This document shows, piece after piece, positions 7,812 to 16,883 of a stretch of 39,741 nucleotides of DNA. Positions within the stretch are counted from its first letter, which is position 1. The number at the start of each line of letters is the position of its first letter. Source of the DNA: an uncultured Lachnospiraceae bacterium (lineage in GTDB: Bacteria > Bacillota > Clostridia > Lachnospirales > Lachnospiraceae). The notes below the pieces were generated by a model that had not been told where the DNA came from, searched no databases, and saw only the letters and a list, made by a program, of their open reading frames with translations. The position numbers and the translations under genes are program-made. The stretch is from NCBI GenBank assembly GCA_902767135.1, contig CACXGE010000004.1, positions 1-39,741 of the forward strand. Direction: 5' to 3'.

Positions 7812-8954
7812 ATGAAGTTTATGCATATTTCTGATTTACATATTGGAAAGCAGGTAAATGGTTATTCTATGATAGAGGATCAGCGGTATATTTTGAAAAG
7901 TATTTTAAGAGAAGTAGAAAAAGAAGATGTGGATGGAGTTTTGATTGCAGGAGATGTGTATGATAAATCGGTTCCATCTGCCGAGGCAGTGACTGTGTTA
8001 GATGACTTTCTTGTGAGGCTTGCAAAAAAGAAAAAGCCGGTGTTTATCATTAGTGGAAATCATGATTCTGCGGAGAGATTATCCTTTGGCGGGAGATTGT
8101 TTGAAGCCCAGAATATTTATCTGTCTCCCGTATATCAGGGAGAAGTCAGATGTATCACTATGGAAGATGCGTATGGGGAGGTAAATATATATCTTCTTCC
8201 CTTTGTAAAACCTACACAGGTGAAAGCATTTTTGAAAGAGGAGGAAGACAGAATTACAGATTATTCCTCTGCCATCGCAGCGGTGATTGACCACATGAAT
8301 ATAGATACCACAAAAAGAAATGTTTTATTGATGCATCAGTTTGTCACAGGGGCAGTGCGATGTGATTCGGAAGAGGTTTCCGTAGGGGGACTTGACCAGG
8401 TAGACGGTAGCATTTTAAAGGATTTTGACTATGTGGCATTGGGACATATTCATGGTCCCCAAAAGGTGGGAGAGGAAAACATCCGATATTGTGGAACACC
8501 ATTAAAATATTCCCTGTCAGAAGTGAATCACAAAAAGTCTGTCACCATTGTGGAATTGAAGGAGAAGGGTGAGTTGATTCTTCAGGAAATTCCATTGATT
8601 CCCAAACGGGATATGTATCATTTGAGGGGGACATATGAGGAGTTAAGCAGCCTTAACTATTATAAGGGGAAGGAGTTTCAGAATGGATATGTTCATGTTA
8701 CCTTGACAAATGAGGAAGATATTTTAGAGGTCAAGGGAAGATTACAGACCATATATCCGAACCTTATGAGTGTGGAGTACGATAATCGGAGGACAAGGAG
8801 TACTTTGAATTTACAGGCGACAGAAGAGGTGGAGAAAAAGAGTCCTCTGGAATTATTTGAAAATTTGTACGAACAGCAGAACAATCAGGAACTGACAAAA
8901 GAGCAGGTAGAAATTTTGCTGCCAATGATAGAGAGCATCTGGGGGGAGGAATAG
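7812..8954 (+). CDS. sbcD: Nuclease SbcD, Mre11-type subunit of SbcCD
   Basis: SbcD is the metal-dependent nuclease subunit of the SbcCD complex, which cuts hairpins and protein-blocked DNA ends. All phosphoesterase motifs are present: SDLHIGK (Asp8, His10), GDVYDKS, SGNHDS, LMHQF and GHIHGPQ. The length of 380 residues is normal. It is the first gene of a unit with sbcC, which starts one base after this stop codon, so translation is probably coupled. Confidence 0.95.
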   Translation: MKFMHISDLHIGKQVNGYSMIEDQRYILKSILREVEKEDVDGVLIAGDVYDKSVPSAEAVTVLDDFLVRLAKKKKPVFIISGNHDSAERLSFGGRLFEAQNIYLSPVYQGEVRCITMEDAYGEVNIYLLPFVKPTQVKAFLKEEEDRITDYSSAIAAVIDHMNIDTTKRNVLLMHQFVTGAVRCDSEEVSVGGLDQVDGSILKDFDYVALGHIHGPQKVGEENIRYCGTPLKYSLSEVNHKKSVTIVELKEKGELILQEIPLIPKRDMYHLRGTYEELSSLNYYKGKEFQNGYVHVTLTNEEDILEVKGRLQTIYPNLMSVEYDNRRTRSTLNLQATEEVEKKSPLELFENLYEQQNNQELTKEQVEILLPMIESIWGEE

Positions 8955-8955
8955 A

Positions 8956-11727
8956 ATGAGACCGTTAGAACTAATCATGTCAGCTTTTGGACCTTATGCA
9001 GGGGAAGAAAAGTTAGAATTAAGAAAGTTAGGAAGCAGAGGAATTTATCTTGTGACAGGAGATACCGGAGCTGGAAAAACCACTATCTTCGATGCCATAA
9101 CCTTTGCACTGTTTGGAGAGCCTAGCGGTACGGATAGGGATGTGAGTATGCTGCGTTCTAAATATGCAAGCCCTGACACGCCTACTAAGGTGGAACTTTT
9201 ATTTGAGTACCGTGAAAAGGAATATAGAATTGTAAGAAATCCGGCATATGAACGACCCAAAAAGCGTGGGGAGGGAACCACACCACAGAAGGCAGATGCC
9301 TGCCTTTATCTTCCGGATGAAACCCTGATTCACAGTGTAAATGAGGTAAACAAGAAAATTGTGGAGATTCTGGGAGTGGACAGGGAGCAGTTTTGCAAAA
9401 TTGCCATGATTGCCCAGGGAGATTTTCGGAAATTTTTGTTTGCATCTACCTTAGAACGTCAGGAGATTTTTCGAAAGATTTTTAAGACGGAGAAATTTGA
9501 TTTGCTTCAGGAAAGGTTAAAAGCAGAATCCGGGCGGTTACACAATGAGATGGATTCCTTGAACCAAAGTGTAAGACAGTATATAGAATCTATAAAGTGT
9601 GATGAGGAAGATAGGGAGTATATAGATATCGAAAAGGCAAAACAGGGTGAGCTTCCAGTGACAGAACTGATGAAGGTGCTTGGTGAACTTGTAGAAAGGC
9701 AAAAGGAAGAAAAGGAAACCTGGCAGAAGGAGCGGACAAAAATAGAGGAAGCTCTGGAAAAAATCAATGCCGACCTGGGACGGGCTGAGATGATAAAGAA
9801 AGCCAAGGAACGTCTGGTGGTGATAGAGGACCAACTGACAAAGGGAGAAAATCTTTTCGCTGATGCAACAAAACAAAAAGATATGTGGAAAGTACAGGAA
9901 CCTAAATTAGGGGTTTTAGAAAAACAGATGATAGAGTATGAACACCTGCTTCCGGAGTATGATAAATTAGAACAGCTGATAAGCGATGGCAGAATCCAAA
10001 AAGAGCAGCTTACAAAGCTTAAGCTAGAAAAAGAAAAGTTAGAGAACGAAGAGAAAGAAAATAAAATACGGGAAACTGCTCTTTCAGAGGAAATGGAAAA
10101 CTTAGTCATTGATGACGAGGTGCTGATAGAATTAGAAAAAAAGGTTACTTTTATAAAACAAAAGGATCAGGAGATAGAAAAAATATTTGAAAAGTTTGAA
10201 CAATGGCATCAACTTGCTAATGAGGAACAAAGAATTACAAAACAGCTGCAGGAAGAAAATACGAAATATCTGAAAGAACAACAAACCTGCATGGAAAGAG
10301 AGCAATTATTTTTTGCAGCCCAGGCAGGAATTTTAGCAAAGGATTTACAGGAGCATCAGCCCTGTCCGGTATGCGGTTCTACCACCCATCCAAAGCTTGC
10401 AGTTCTTTTAAAAGGTGCGCCGGATAAAGAGGAGCTGGATAAAGAGAGAAAAAAAGTGGAGAACTTAAGGGAAAAGGTAATGAAGTTCACCACTCACTGT
10501 AAAGAGAAGGTGACCCAAAAGGAAGGAAAACGACAGGAAATCATTGAACTTTCCCAAAAGGTTTTTGAATGTGAGATTGAGCCTAGGGAAATTCAGGACA
10601 GGTGTAAAAAAGAACAGCTTTCTTTCCGGGAACAGTTAGAACAGTTGAAAAATGAAATACAAAAAGAAAAGCAAAAAAGAACCGAGAAAGAACAAAAGCA
10701 GAAAGAGCTAAAAAGGGTTACAGAAAAAGCTTTTCACTTACAAAATATGGTGAATGAAAAGAAGAATCAGTGTTCAGTGTTAGAAAAAGAGATTGTAATG
10801 CTAAAACAGCAGGAAACAGAAAAAAGGGAAAGCCTTCCGACAGAAGAAACCAAGAAGAGCCTGATAGCAAAAATAGAAAGTACCAAGAAAGAGGCAAATG
10901 AGATTCGTGATGGCATCACACAATCGGAAGAAAAAGGAAAGGATATCCAGGGAAAATTAGAAAAATTGAAGGGGACTAAGGAATCCTTAATCCTTCAGAT
11001 AGAACAGGAAAAATTGATGGAGACAGAGGTTTTAAAGGAAAGACAAAATGAGCTTTACCAGAAAAAACAGACAGTAAACCAGACTTTAGAAAAAGTGTTT
11101 TCTTACTGTGAGAATAATGAAGGTGTACTACAAAAACTCCAGGAGAAAAGAAGTCACTTAGAGCAGGTAGAAAGAAAATGGGGAATGATAAAATCTCTGT
11201 CAAACACTGCCAATGGTAATATTTCCGGGAAAGAAAAGATAAAATTAGAAACCTTTGTGCAGATGAATTATTTTGACAGAATCTTAGCCCGTGCAAACAT
11301 AAGATTTATGGAAATGTCCTCCGGACAGTATGAGTTAAAGAGGTGTAAGGATAGTACTACCTATCAGAGTCAGAGCGGGCTGGAATTGAATATCTTAGAC
11401 CATTATAACGGAACGGAGAGAAACGTGCGTTCTCTTTCCGGAGGGGAGTCCTTTGAGGCATCTTTGTCTTTAGCATTGGGACTATCCGATGAGATTCAGG
11501 CATCCGCCAGTGGCATTAAATTGGATTCCATGTTTATTGATGAGGGCTTTGGCTCCTTGGATGAGGAAACCTTACAGAAGGCATTCTGTGCCTTAGCCCA
11601 CTTAAGTGAAGGGAACCGCCTGGTGGGAATTATCTCCCATGTAAAAGAACTAAAGGATAAAATTGATACCCAGATTGTAATTGAAAAGAAAAGGAATGGT
11701 GGCAGTGAGGCAAAAATTGTGTTATGA
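8956..11727 (+). CDS. sbcC: Nuclease SbcC, Rad50-type ATPase subunit of SbcCD
   Basis: SbcC is the ATPase and tether of the SbcCD complex. The N-terminal ATPase lobe has the Walker A motif TGDTGAGKTTIFDA (about residues 34-47) and the Q loop in AMIAQGDFRKFL. Two long charged coiled-coil arms flank the zinc hook CPVC (Cys470 and Cys473). The C-terminal lobe has the signature motif SLSGGESFEASLSLALG and Walker B FIDEGFGSLDEETL. The length of 923 residues is at the short end for SbcC, so the coiled coil is somewhat short. The gene is long enough to produce large spurious open frames on the opposite strand. Confidence 0.95.
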   Translation: MRPLELIMSAFGPYAGEEKLELRKLGSRGIYLVTGDTGAGKTTIFDAITFALFGEPSGTDRDVSMLRSKYASPDTPTKVELLFEYREKEYRIVRNPAYERPKKRGEGTTPQKADACLYLPDETLIHSVNEVNKKIVEILGVDREQFCKIAMIAQGDFRKFLFASTLERQEIFRKIFKTEKFDLLQERLKAESGRLHNEMDSLNQSVRQYIESIKCDEEDREYIDIEKAKQGELPVTELMKVLGELVERQKEEKETWQKERTKIEEALEKINADLGRAEMIKKAKERLVVIEDQLTKGENLFADATKQKDMWKVQEPKLGVLEKQMIEYEHLLPEYDKLEQLISDGRIQKEQLTKLKLEKEKLENEEKENKIRETALSEEMENLVIDDEVLIELEKKVTFIKQKDQEIEKIFEKFEQWHQLANEEQRITKQLQEENTKYLKEQQTCMEREQLFFAAQAGILAKDLQEHQPCPVCGSTTHPKLAVLLKGAPDKEELDKERKKVENLREKVMKFTTHCKEKVTQKEGKRQEIIELSQKVFECEIEPREIQDRCKKEQLSFREQLEQLKNEIQKEKQKRTEKEQKQKELKRVTEKAFHLQNMVNEKKNQCSVLEKEIVMLKQQETEKRESLPTEETKKSLIAKIESTKKEANEIRDGITQSEEKGKDIQGKLEKLKGTKESLILQIEQEKLMETEVLKERQNELYQKKQTVNQTLEKVFSYCENNEGVLQKLQEKRSHLEQVERKWGMIKSLSNTANGNISGKEKIKLETFVQMNYFDRILARANIRFMEMSSGQYELKRCKDSTTYQSQSGLELNILDHYNGTERNVRSLSGGESFEASLSLALGLSDEIQASASGIKLDSMFIDEGFGSLDEETLQKAFCALAHLSEGNRLVGIISHVKELKDKIDTQIVIEKKRNGGSEAKIVL

Positions 11728-11737
11728 CGTGAAGCAT

Positions 11738-12724
11738 ATGATTGAAAAGGAAATGAGGGACTGTCACCTGTGTCCCAGGAACTGCGGTGTGAATAGAACT
11801 GGGGATAACAGTGGTGGAAAGTTTGGTGTCTGTGGACAAAGTGACAAAATAAAGGTGGCAAAATATTCCCTGCATATGTGGGAGGAGCCATGTATTTCGG
11901 GAAGCAAAGGCAGCGGTACCGTATTTTTCTCTGGCTGCTCTTTAGGCTGTGTATTTTGCCAAAACAGCAAGATTTCCAATCCCAAAGTATTACAGGAAAG
12001 GGAAGCGTTGGGCAAAGAGGTGAGTGTGGAAGAATTGGCAGAAATTTTCTTAAAGCAGCAGTACGAAAATCATGCCAACAACATCAACTTGGTAACAGCC
12101 ACTCATTTCCTGCCACAAGTGATTGCAGCACTAGATAGAGCAAAGAATCATGGACTTACCATTCCCATAGTTTACAACTGTAGCGGCTATGAGCAGGTGG
12201 AAGGTATCAAGAGACTGGAAGGCTATGTGGATGTATATCTTCCGGATTTTAAATATATTTCACAGGAAATGTCTCTGAAATATTCCCATGTGAGGGATTA
12301 TGCCATCAGAGCTAAGGCGGCCTTGCAAGAAATGGTAAGACAGTGCAAAGATGCGTATTTTTATGTGGAGGGTGATTCTTTCCACGAGAGAATCAGCCCA
12401 AAGGAGTACCAAGACAGATGTGAGGAGGAATCCTTGCTCATGGGCAGGGGAGTGATAGTAAGACACTTGATGTTACCGAACGGTATAGAAGATTCCAAGG
12501 CGGTGATGCAGTATCTTTTAAATACTTATAAAGAACTGATTTTTATAAGTGTTATGAATCAGTATACTCCATTACCTCAAGTTTCACACATACCGGAGTT
12601 AAATCAGAAGGTAGCCAAAAAAGACTATGAAGAATTACTGGATTTTGCCATAAATCTAGGGATGGAATACGGATTCTTTCAGGAAGGGGATGTGGCAATG
12701 GAGAGTTTTATTCCGGACTTTTAA
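11738..12724 (+). CDS. Radical SAM protein of the PflX type (COG1313)
   Basis: The radical SAM cluster motif CxxxCxxC is present in SGCSLGCVFCQNSKIS, preceded by a second Cys set near the N-terminus (CHLCPRNCGVNR, later GVCGQ). This two-set arrangement is typical of the uncharacterised PflX group related to pyruvate formate-lyase activating enzyme. The target is unknown and no glycyl radical enzyme gene lies nearby. The frame extends into sbcC, but the Met at 11738 fits the family start (MIEKEMRDCHLC), 10 bases after the sbcC stop, giving 328 residues; the ribosome site there is weak. It is probably cotranscribed with sbcDC by position only. Confidence 0.82.
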   Translation: MIEKEMRDCHLCPRNCGVNRTGDNSGGKFGVCGQSDKIKVAKYSLHMWEEPCISGSKGSGTVFFSGCSLGCVFCQNSKISNPKVLQEREALGKEVSVEELAEIFLKQQYENHANNINLVTATHFLPQVIAALDRAKNHGLTIPIVYNCSGYEQVEGIKRLEGYVDVYLPDFKYISQEMSLKYSHVRDYAIRAKAALQEMVRQCKDAYFYVEGDSFHERISPKEYQDRCEEESLLMGRGVIVRHLMLPNGIEDSKAVMQYLLNTYKELIFISVMNQYTPLPQVSHIPELNQKVAKKDYEELLDFAINLGMEYGFFQEGDVAMESFIPDF

Positions 12725-12782
12725 TATGGGGACGTTCCAGGAGTGTCCCTGTGTCACAAAAATATAAATGTTTCAAAAAAGT

Positions 12783-12812
12783 TTGACATATGGTATAATT
12801 TTGATGTGTAGT
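12783..12812 (+). promoter_or_regulatory. Promoter region of the surface phosphoesterase gene
   Basis: A perfect -35 box TTGACA (12783-12788) and a perfect -10 box TATAAT (12794-12799) lie only 5 bases apart and cannot serve the same promoter. TTGACA may pair with TGTAGT at 12807-12812 (18-base spacer), or TATAAT may pair with TTTCAA at 12771. The start site cannot be fixed by eye. Confidence 0.4.
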
Positions 12813-12817
12813 TAAAA

Positions 12818-12918
12818 AGTAACTATTCTGTACAGGTGTCAGCATTTACTGCTGACACCGTAAGAAAATGTAGATTTTAGAAAAATCGGGCAATTTTGCA
12901 TGCGTTGGCATTGCTAGA
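12818..12918 (+). mobile_element. Truncated copy of the three-stem-loop repeat (MITE-like)
   Basis: It begins AGTAACTATTCTGTACAGG, like the full copies. It has the first stem-loop with GGTGTCAGC/GCTGACACC around loop ATTTACT (12835-12859) and a weakened second stem-loop (GCAAT/ATTGC, 12890-12914). The third stem-loop and right end are missing. It lies in the leader of the surface phosphoesterase gene, so it would be transcribed with it. Confidence 0.65.
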
Positions 12919-12938
12919 TATTAAGGGAGAATATTAAT

Positions 12939-15932
12939 ATGAAAAAAAAGACAATCAAAGGAATGTTATCAGCCGCATTGGCCCTGACCCTGGCCATGCC
13001 TTCCATAGGGGACAGTGAAGTTTATGCGGCAAACAATGAAATACAGTATGAATTTTCTGGAGAGGATGCCGGGGCACCAGGGTATGCCCAGGGGAAAATG
13101 ACCTTTACATCCAAAGAAAAGGGAACCTACTATCTATACTGGGCGGATGATGACAAGGCACTGGATGGTTATTACGAAATTGTCACTATGAAATTGGAGG
13201 CAGGAGAGAGCAAATCCTTCACTTTTGGGTATCACACAGCAATTCCAGCAGATGCTACGAAAATCATTGCCACGAAAGATAAATCCAAACTGAATGTAAA
13301 GGATGCCGTAGCAGTTTATGATATTCCAGGAAGTAAACAGCTTTTAGGCGGGGCGGGAGATTTGCTCTATACCTTTAACTCTTATTCGGATGTTCATATT
13401 GACACGGAAGTTTATTACACCAATTGTCAGAAGAACTGGAAAAATGCCTTAAAGTATGCCGTAGATAAGGATACAGATTTTATCGTTTCTGCCGGGGATG
13501 CAGTCACCAATGCTAAGGGCTTTGCAGAAGAATGGGATGTGTATGAGAAGATTTTAGCAGATTCTGATTATACCAATCCCGTGTGGGAAACCAATGGAAA
13601 TCACGATATGCGGGATGAATCCAGTGCAGATGGAACAGCACTAAAGAATGGAAGCAAGAACTATGATTATAAAGGAAACCTGGCATTTAACAAGGCAACT
13701 GGAACAGACAGCACGGTTGCAAATATAAATGCAAATAAGCCCTATTATTATGTGATAGAGGAAAACACCAAAGATGTGTTTATCTTTATGGCATTGGAGA
13801 ATGGGTATAAACCGGCAAGCCATGACAATTTCTCAAAGGAACAAATTGAATGGGTAAAAGATGTATTGGATACCTTTTATGGCACCGGGGTTAACGTATA
13901 TATTATTGAGCACGCAACCTTCCGGGGGTATGGACCTGGTGATGTGTGGAAGAAAAACAGCAATGGCTCCTATTCCTCCTACTACGGAGGACATATGTAT
14001 GCCAATGGCATGAAAACTTCTAATGGAACTACCATATCAGGCATGGATCAGAATACTGCATTTAAAGAAATCTTAGATACCTACAAGGATGTAATCTGGA
14101 TGTCAGGACATACTCATCAGGATTTTAACCTTGGAAATAACTATTCCAACGAAAATGGAACAGCCTGTAATATGATTCACAATCCGGGAGTTGTGGGAAC
14201 TACCTATCTGAATGAGAAAAACCAGATAGAATATGACAGCAGTTCTTCAGCGAATGATGGGAAAGGATTAAATTCTCAGGGCTACTATGTGGAAACTTAT
14301 GAGAATGCGGTGGTGTACTATGGAGCAAACTTAACAGAGGAAAAGATTTATCCGGTCTACTGTTACATTATGGAGGGGGCTCGTAAATCGGAACCTATTA
14401 CTCTTTCGGAGGACAGAAAAGAGGTGGTTCCCATTTCGGAGACTTTGGTTCCCAAAAAAGATGTGATTCCTGAAGATGCTACGATTCAAGAAGCTGTGTC
14501 ACTTACCCAAAATATGTTAGACAAGTATTATACCTATGCCTCTTATGACCAATACCAAAATCTGAAAAAACAGTATTACAGATATAAGGAAAACAATCTG
14601 ATTGCAGATACCCAAAAAGCGGTGGAAGATTTAAGATATGCCAGCGGCCAGTTGTATGCGGTGATTCACAAAAATGTGGCAGTGGATGAAAATACCCACT
14701 ACGCGTTATGTTATTACAGTAAAGACACTCACGCCTGGAGTGCGGTGGACACTTATTTTTCAAAGATAGAAGATGGGTTGTATGAATGTGTATATACAGC
14801 ACAAAATGCCAACGATATCAGTATGAATGTGTATGATACAGTTGCATCGGCCTATCACTGTATAGGGGAAAGTACCTCTCTTACCTTTACGGAGAATTTG
14901 ACAGAAAAATTCATGCTCAATGCTCCAGCAACAAGCAGAGGAAAAAGCATTACAATCAAAGGAATAGAACTTGGCAATCAGGTAAGATTTTTATATGATT
15001 CCAAGGAAAATCAGTTGACCATTGCTATGGGAGCACTTGCGGTCACACCAACGGTAACAGTGGAGCCTACAGCCACACCAACGGTAACAGTGGAGCTTAC
15101 AGCCACAGCTACACCAACGGTAACAGTGGAGCCTACAGCCACAGCTACACCAACGGTAACAGTGGAGCCTACAGCCACAGAAAAACCTACAGTAAAGCCC
15201 ACAGTGACGGTGGAACCCACGGTAACGGTAAAACCAACAGTGACAGTAAAACCCATGCTGACAGCAAAGCCTACGTTGACAGCAAAGCCCACGGTAACAG
15301 TGAATCCCACGGCAACGGTACAACCTACAGCGACAGTGACATCAAAGCCAATCGTGACATCAAACCCTATAGTGAAACCCACAGCAACGGTACAACCTAT
15401 TGTTACAAAGGTGGCAACACGGACTCCAACCCGGATACCAACGGTGACAAAAGCAGGGAAGGCAACCGTGGCACCTACCAAGGTTCCCACAGTAAAAAAA
15501 GGAACGATTTATAGGGATAAAAAAACAAAAGGGGTATATAAGGTTACCAAAACAGGAAACAAAAATAATAAAACAGGAAACAAAAATAATAAAACAGTTC
15601 AATACGTAAAACCAACCAACAGTAAAGTGACAGTTGTAGTAATTCCGGCAACTATTAAAATAAAGGGAAGTACATACAAAGTAACTTCTATTGCCAGTAA
15701 AGCACTGCAGAAGAAAACAAGACTGAAAAAAGTAGTCATAGAAAAAAATGTGTCTTCTATCGGAAAGAATGCATTCTATGGATGTAAGAAATTAAAGACC
15801 ATTCAGATTAAGACAACAAAATTAACTGCCAAAAAGGTAGGAAAGAATGCATTTAAAGGGATAAACAAAAAGGCGAAATTCAAGGTGCCGGCGAAGAAGA
15901 AAAAGGTGTATCAGAAGTTTTTGAAGGTTTAA
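12939..15932 (+). CDS. Large secreted metallophosphoesterase with repeat stalk and BspA-like C-terminus
   Basis: The 997-residue product starts with a signal peptide (about 1-31, cut near VYAA). A calcineurin-like phosphoesterase domain follows at about 145-420, with SYSDVHID, VSAGDAV, ETNGNHDMRD, IEHATF and MSGHTHQDFN supplying the metal ligands. At about 505-570 a helical FIVAR-like segment is seen. From about 695 to 870 runs a low-complexity stalk of TVTVEPTATPT-type repeats, encoded by near-identical DNA units. The end (about 890-997) is a basic BspA/LRR_5-like domain (SIASKALQKKTRLKKVVI, SIGKNAFYGCKKLKTI) ending in the Lys-rich tail common in such clostridial surface proteins. It has no LPXTG motif. 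It probably acts outside the cell, on the wall or on host or dietary phosphoesters; the substrate is unknown. Confidence 0.85.
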   Translation: MKKKTIKGMLSAALALTLAMPSIGDSEVYAANNEIQYEFSGEDAGAPGYAQGKMTFTSKEKGTYYLYWADDDKALDGYYEIVTMKLEAGESKSFTFGYHTAIPADATKIIATKDKSKLNVKDAVAVYDIPGSKQLLGGAGDLLYTFNSYSDVHIDTEVYYTNCQKNWKNALKYAVDKDTDFIVSAGDAVTNAKGFAEEWDVYEKILADSDYTNPVWETNGNHDMRDESSADGTALKNGSKNYDYKGNLAFNKATGTDSTVANINANKPYYYVIEENTKDVFIFMALENGYKPASHDNFSKEQIEWVKDVLDTFYGTGVNVYIIEHATFRGYGPGDVWKKNSNGSYSSYYGGHMYANGMKTSNGTTISGMDQNTAFKEILDTYKDVIWMSGHTHQDFNLGNNYSNENGTACNMIHNPGVVGTTYLNEKNQIEYDSSSSANDGKGLNSQGYYVETYENAVVYYGANLTEEKIYPVYCYIMEGARKSEPITLSEDRKEVVPISETLVPKKDVIPEDATIQEAVSLTQNMLDKYYTYASYDQYQNLKKQYYRYKENNLIADTQKAVEDLRYASGQLYAVIHKNVAVDENTHYALCYYSKDTHAWSAVDTYFSKIEDGLYECVYTAQNANDISMNVYDTVASAYHCIGESTSLTFTENLTEKFMLNAPATSRGKSITIKGIELGNQVRFLYDSKENQLTIAMGALAVTPTVTVEPTATPTVTVELTATATPTVTVEPTATATPTVTVEPTATEKPTVKPTVTVEPTVTVKPTVTVKPMLTAKPTLTAKPTVTVNPTATVQPTATVTSKPIVTSNPIVKPTATVQPIVTKVATRTPTRIPTVTKAGKATVAPTKVPTVKKGTIYRDKKTKGVYKVTKTGNKNNKTGNKNNKTVQYVKPTNSKVTVVVIPATIKIKGSTYKVTSIASKALQKKTRLKKVVIEKNVSSIGKNAFYGCKKLKTIQIKTTKLTAKKVGKNAFKGINKKAKFKVPAKKKKVYQKFLKV
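15045..15182 (+). repeat. Tandem 30/36-base coding repeats in the phosphoesterase stalk
   Basis: Units starting ACACCAACGGTAACAGTGGA occur at 15045, 15075, 15111 and 15147, with periods 30, 36 and 36 and only one or two base differences. Looser repeats of the same type go on to about 15420. In-frame gain or loss of units would change the stalk length. Confidence 0.9.
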
Positions 15933-16013
15933 GGAAAGGATACCACATTTTCTAGTTGCTTTTTTAAAGAATCTACATTATCATTATAGGTAGCTGTGTG
16001 TTACCATTTGAGG

Positions 16014-16041
16014 CAATTTCAAAATACATATAAGGAAATTG
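16014..16041. promoter_or_regulatory. Inverted repeat upstream of the IMP cyclohydrolase gene
   Basis: CAATTTC and GAAATTG form 7-base arms 14 bases apart, 56 bases before the start codon. It could be an operator or an RNA hairpin. Nothing resembling a purine riboswitch was seen in the 164-base gap 15933-16096, and no clear terminator for the phosphoesterase gene was found there. Confidence 0.3.
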
Positions 16042-16096
16042 TCTAAATCGTAACCTTTATTAGCAAATAAAACACCAACCAATAGGAGGAACTCAA

Positions 16097-16810
16097 ATGG
16101 AGATGTTATCATTAGAGCAGGAACTAAAAAATAATGCTTACCCAGGTCGTGGAATTGTCATTGGTAAGTCAAAGGATGGAAAGAAGGCAGTTACAGCGTA
16201 CTTTATCATGGGAAGAAGTTCTAACAGTAGAAACCGTGTGTTTGTGGAAGATGGTGAGGGAATCCGTACCCAGGCTTTCGACCCTTCCAAGTTAGAAGAT
16301 CCAAGCTTGATTATTTACGCACCTGTTCGTGTGCTTGGAAACAAGACAATTGTGACAAATGGTGATCAGACAGACACCATTTATGAAGGAATGGATCAGC
16401 AGCTTACATTTGAGCAGTCTTTACGCAGCAGAGAATTTGAACCGGACGGTCCAAACTTCACACCTAGAATTTCAGGTGTGATGCATATTGAAAATGGAAA
16501 TTTCAGCTATGCTATGTCCATTTTAAAGAGCAACAATGGAAATGGAGCTGCCTGCAACCGTTACACTTATGCCTATGAAAATCCGATTGCAGGAGAGGGA
16601 AGATTCATCCATACCTATATGCATGATGGAAATCCATTGCCAAGTTTTGAAGGAGAGCCAAAGTGGGTAGAGATTCCGGATGATATGGAAGCCTTTACAG
16701 ATATGCTTTGGAACAGCTTAAATGAAGAAAACAAGGTGTCTTTATTTGTGAGATATATTGATATTGAAACAGGAAAGTATGAAACAAAGATTGTGAACAA
16801 AAATCACTAG
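16097..16810 (+). CDS. purO: IMP cyclohydrolase, PurO type
   Basis: This enzyme closes the ring of FAICAR to give IMP, the last step of purine synthesis. The sequence matches the PurO-like family, not the cyclohydrolase domain of bifunctional PurH: it starts YPGRGIVIGKSKDGKKAVTAYFIMGRSSNSRNRVF, and later has YAPVRVLGN, GPNFTPRISG and GEGRFIHTYMHDG. The length of 237 residues fits. AGGAGG is well placed 8 bases before the ATG. The formyltransferase gene of the preceding step follows after 73 bases on the same strand, so the two polypeptides together replace PurH. Confidence 0.88.
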   Translation: MEMLSLEQELKNNAYPGRGIVIGKSKDGKKAVTAYFIMGRSSNSRNRVFVEDGEGIRTQAFDPSKLEDPSLIIYAPVRVLGNKTIVTNGDQTDTIYEGMDQQLTFEQSLRSREFEPDGPNFTPRISGVMHIENGNFSYAMSILKSNNGNGAACNRYTYAYENPIAGEGRFIHTYMHDGNPLPSFEGEPKWVEIPDDMEAFTDMLWNSLNEENKVSLFVRYIDIETGKYETKIVNKNH

Positions 16811-16883
16811 AATTGACACTGTAATTTTTTTGCACTTTTGAACAGTTACTCAATATTTAATTAGATGGATAAAGGAGAAGAAA

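Noticed and set aside
9507..10109. 200-residue minus-strand frame inside sbcC
   Set aside because: It is a Ser/Phe-rich shadow of the Lys/Glu-rich coiled coil of SbcC.
12728..12749. Terminator after the radical SAM gene
   Set aside because: GGGAC/GTCCC is short and not followed by T's; it may only be a chance hairpin.
15045..15182. Regular repeats as a CRISPR array
   Set aside because: The units are contiguous, in frame and without unique spacers.
15011..15490. Long minus-strand open frames opposite the stalk repeats
   Set aside because: The repeats lack stop codons on either strand; the products are low-complexity mirror images of the Thr/Val/Pro repeat, with no ribosome site.
15933..16096. 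Purine riboswitch upstream of the IMP synthesis pair
   Set aside because: I could not find the three-way junction or conserved loop bases; only a simple 7-base inverted repeat is visible.
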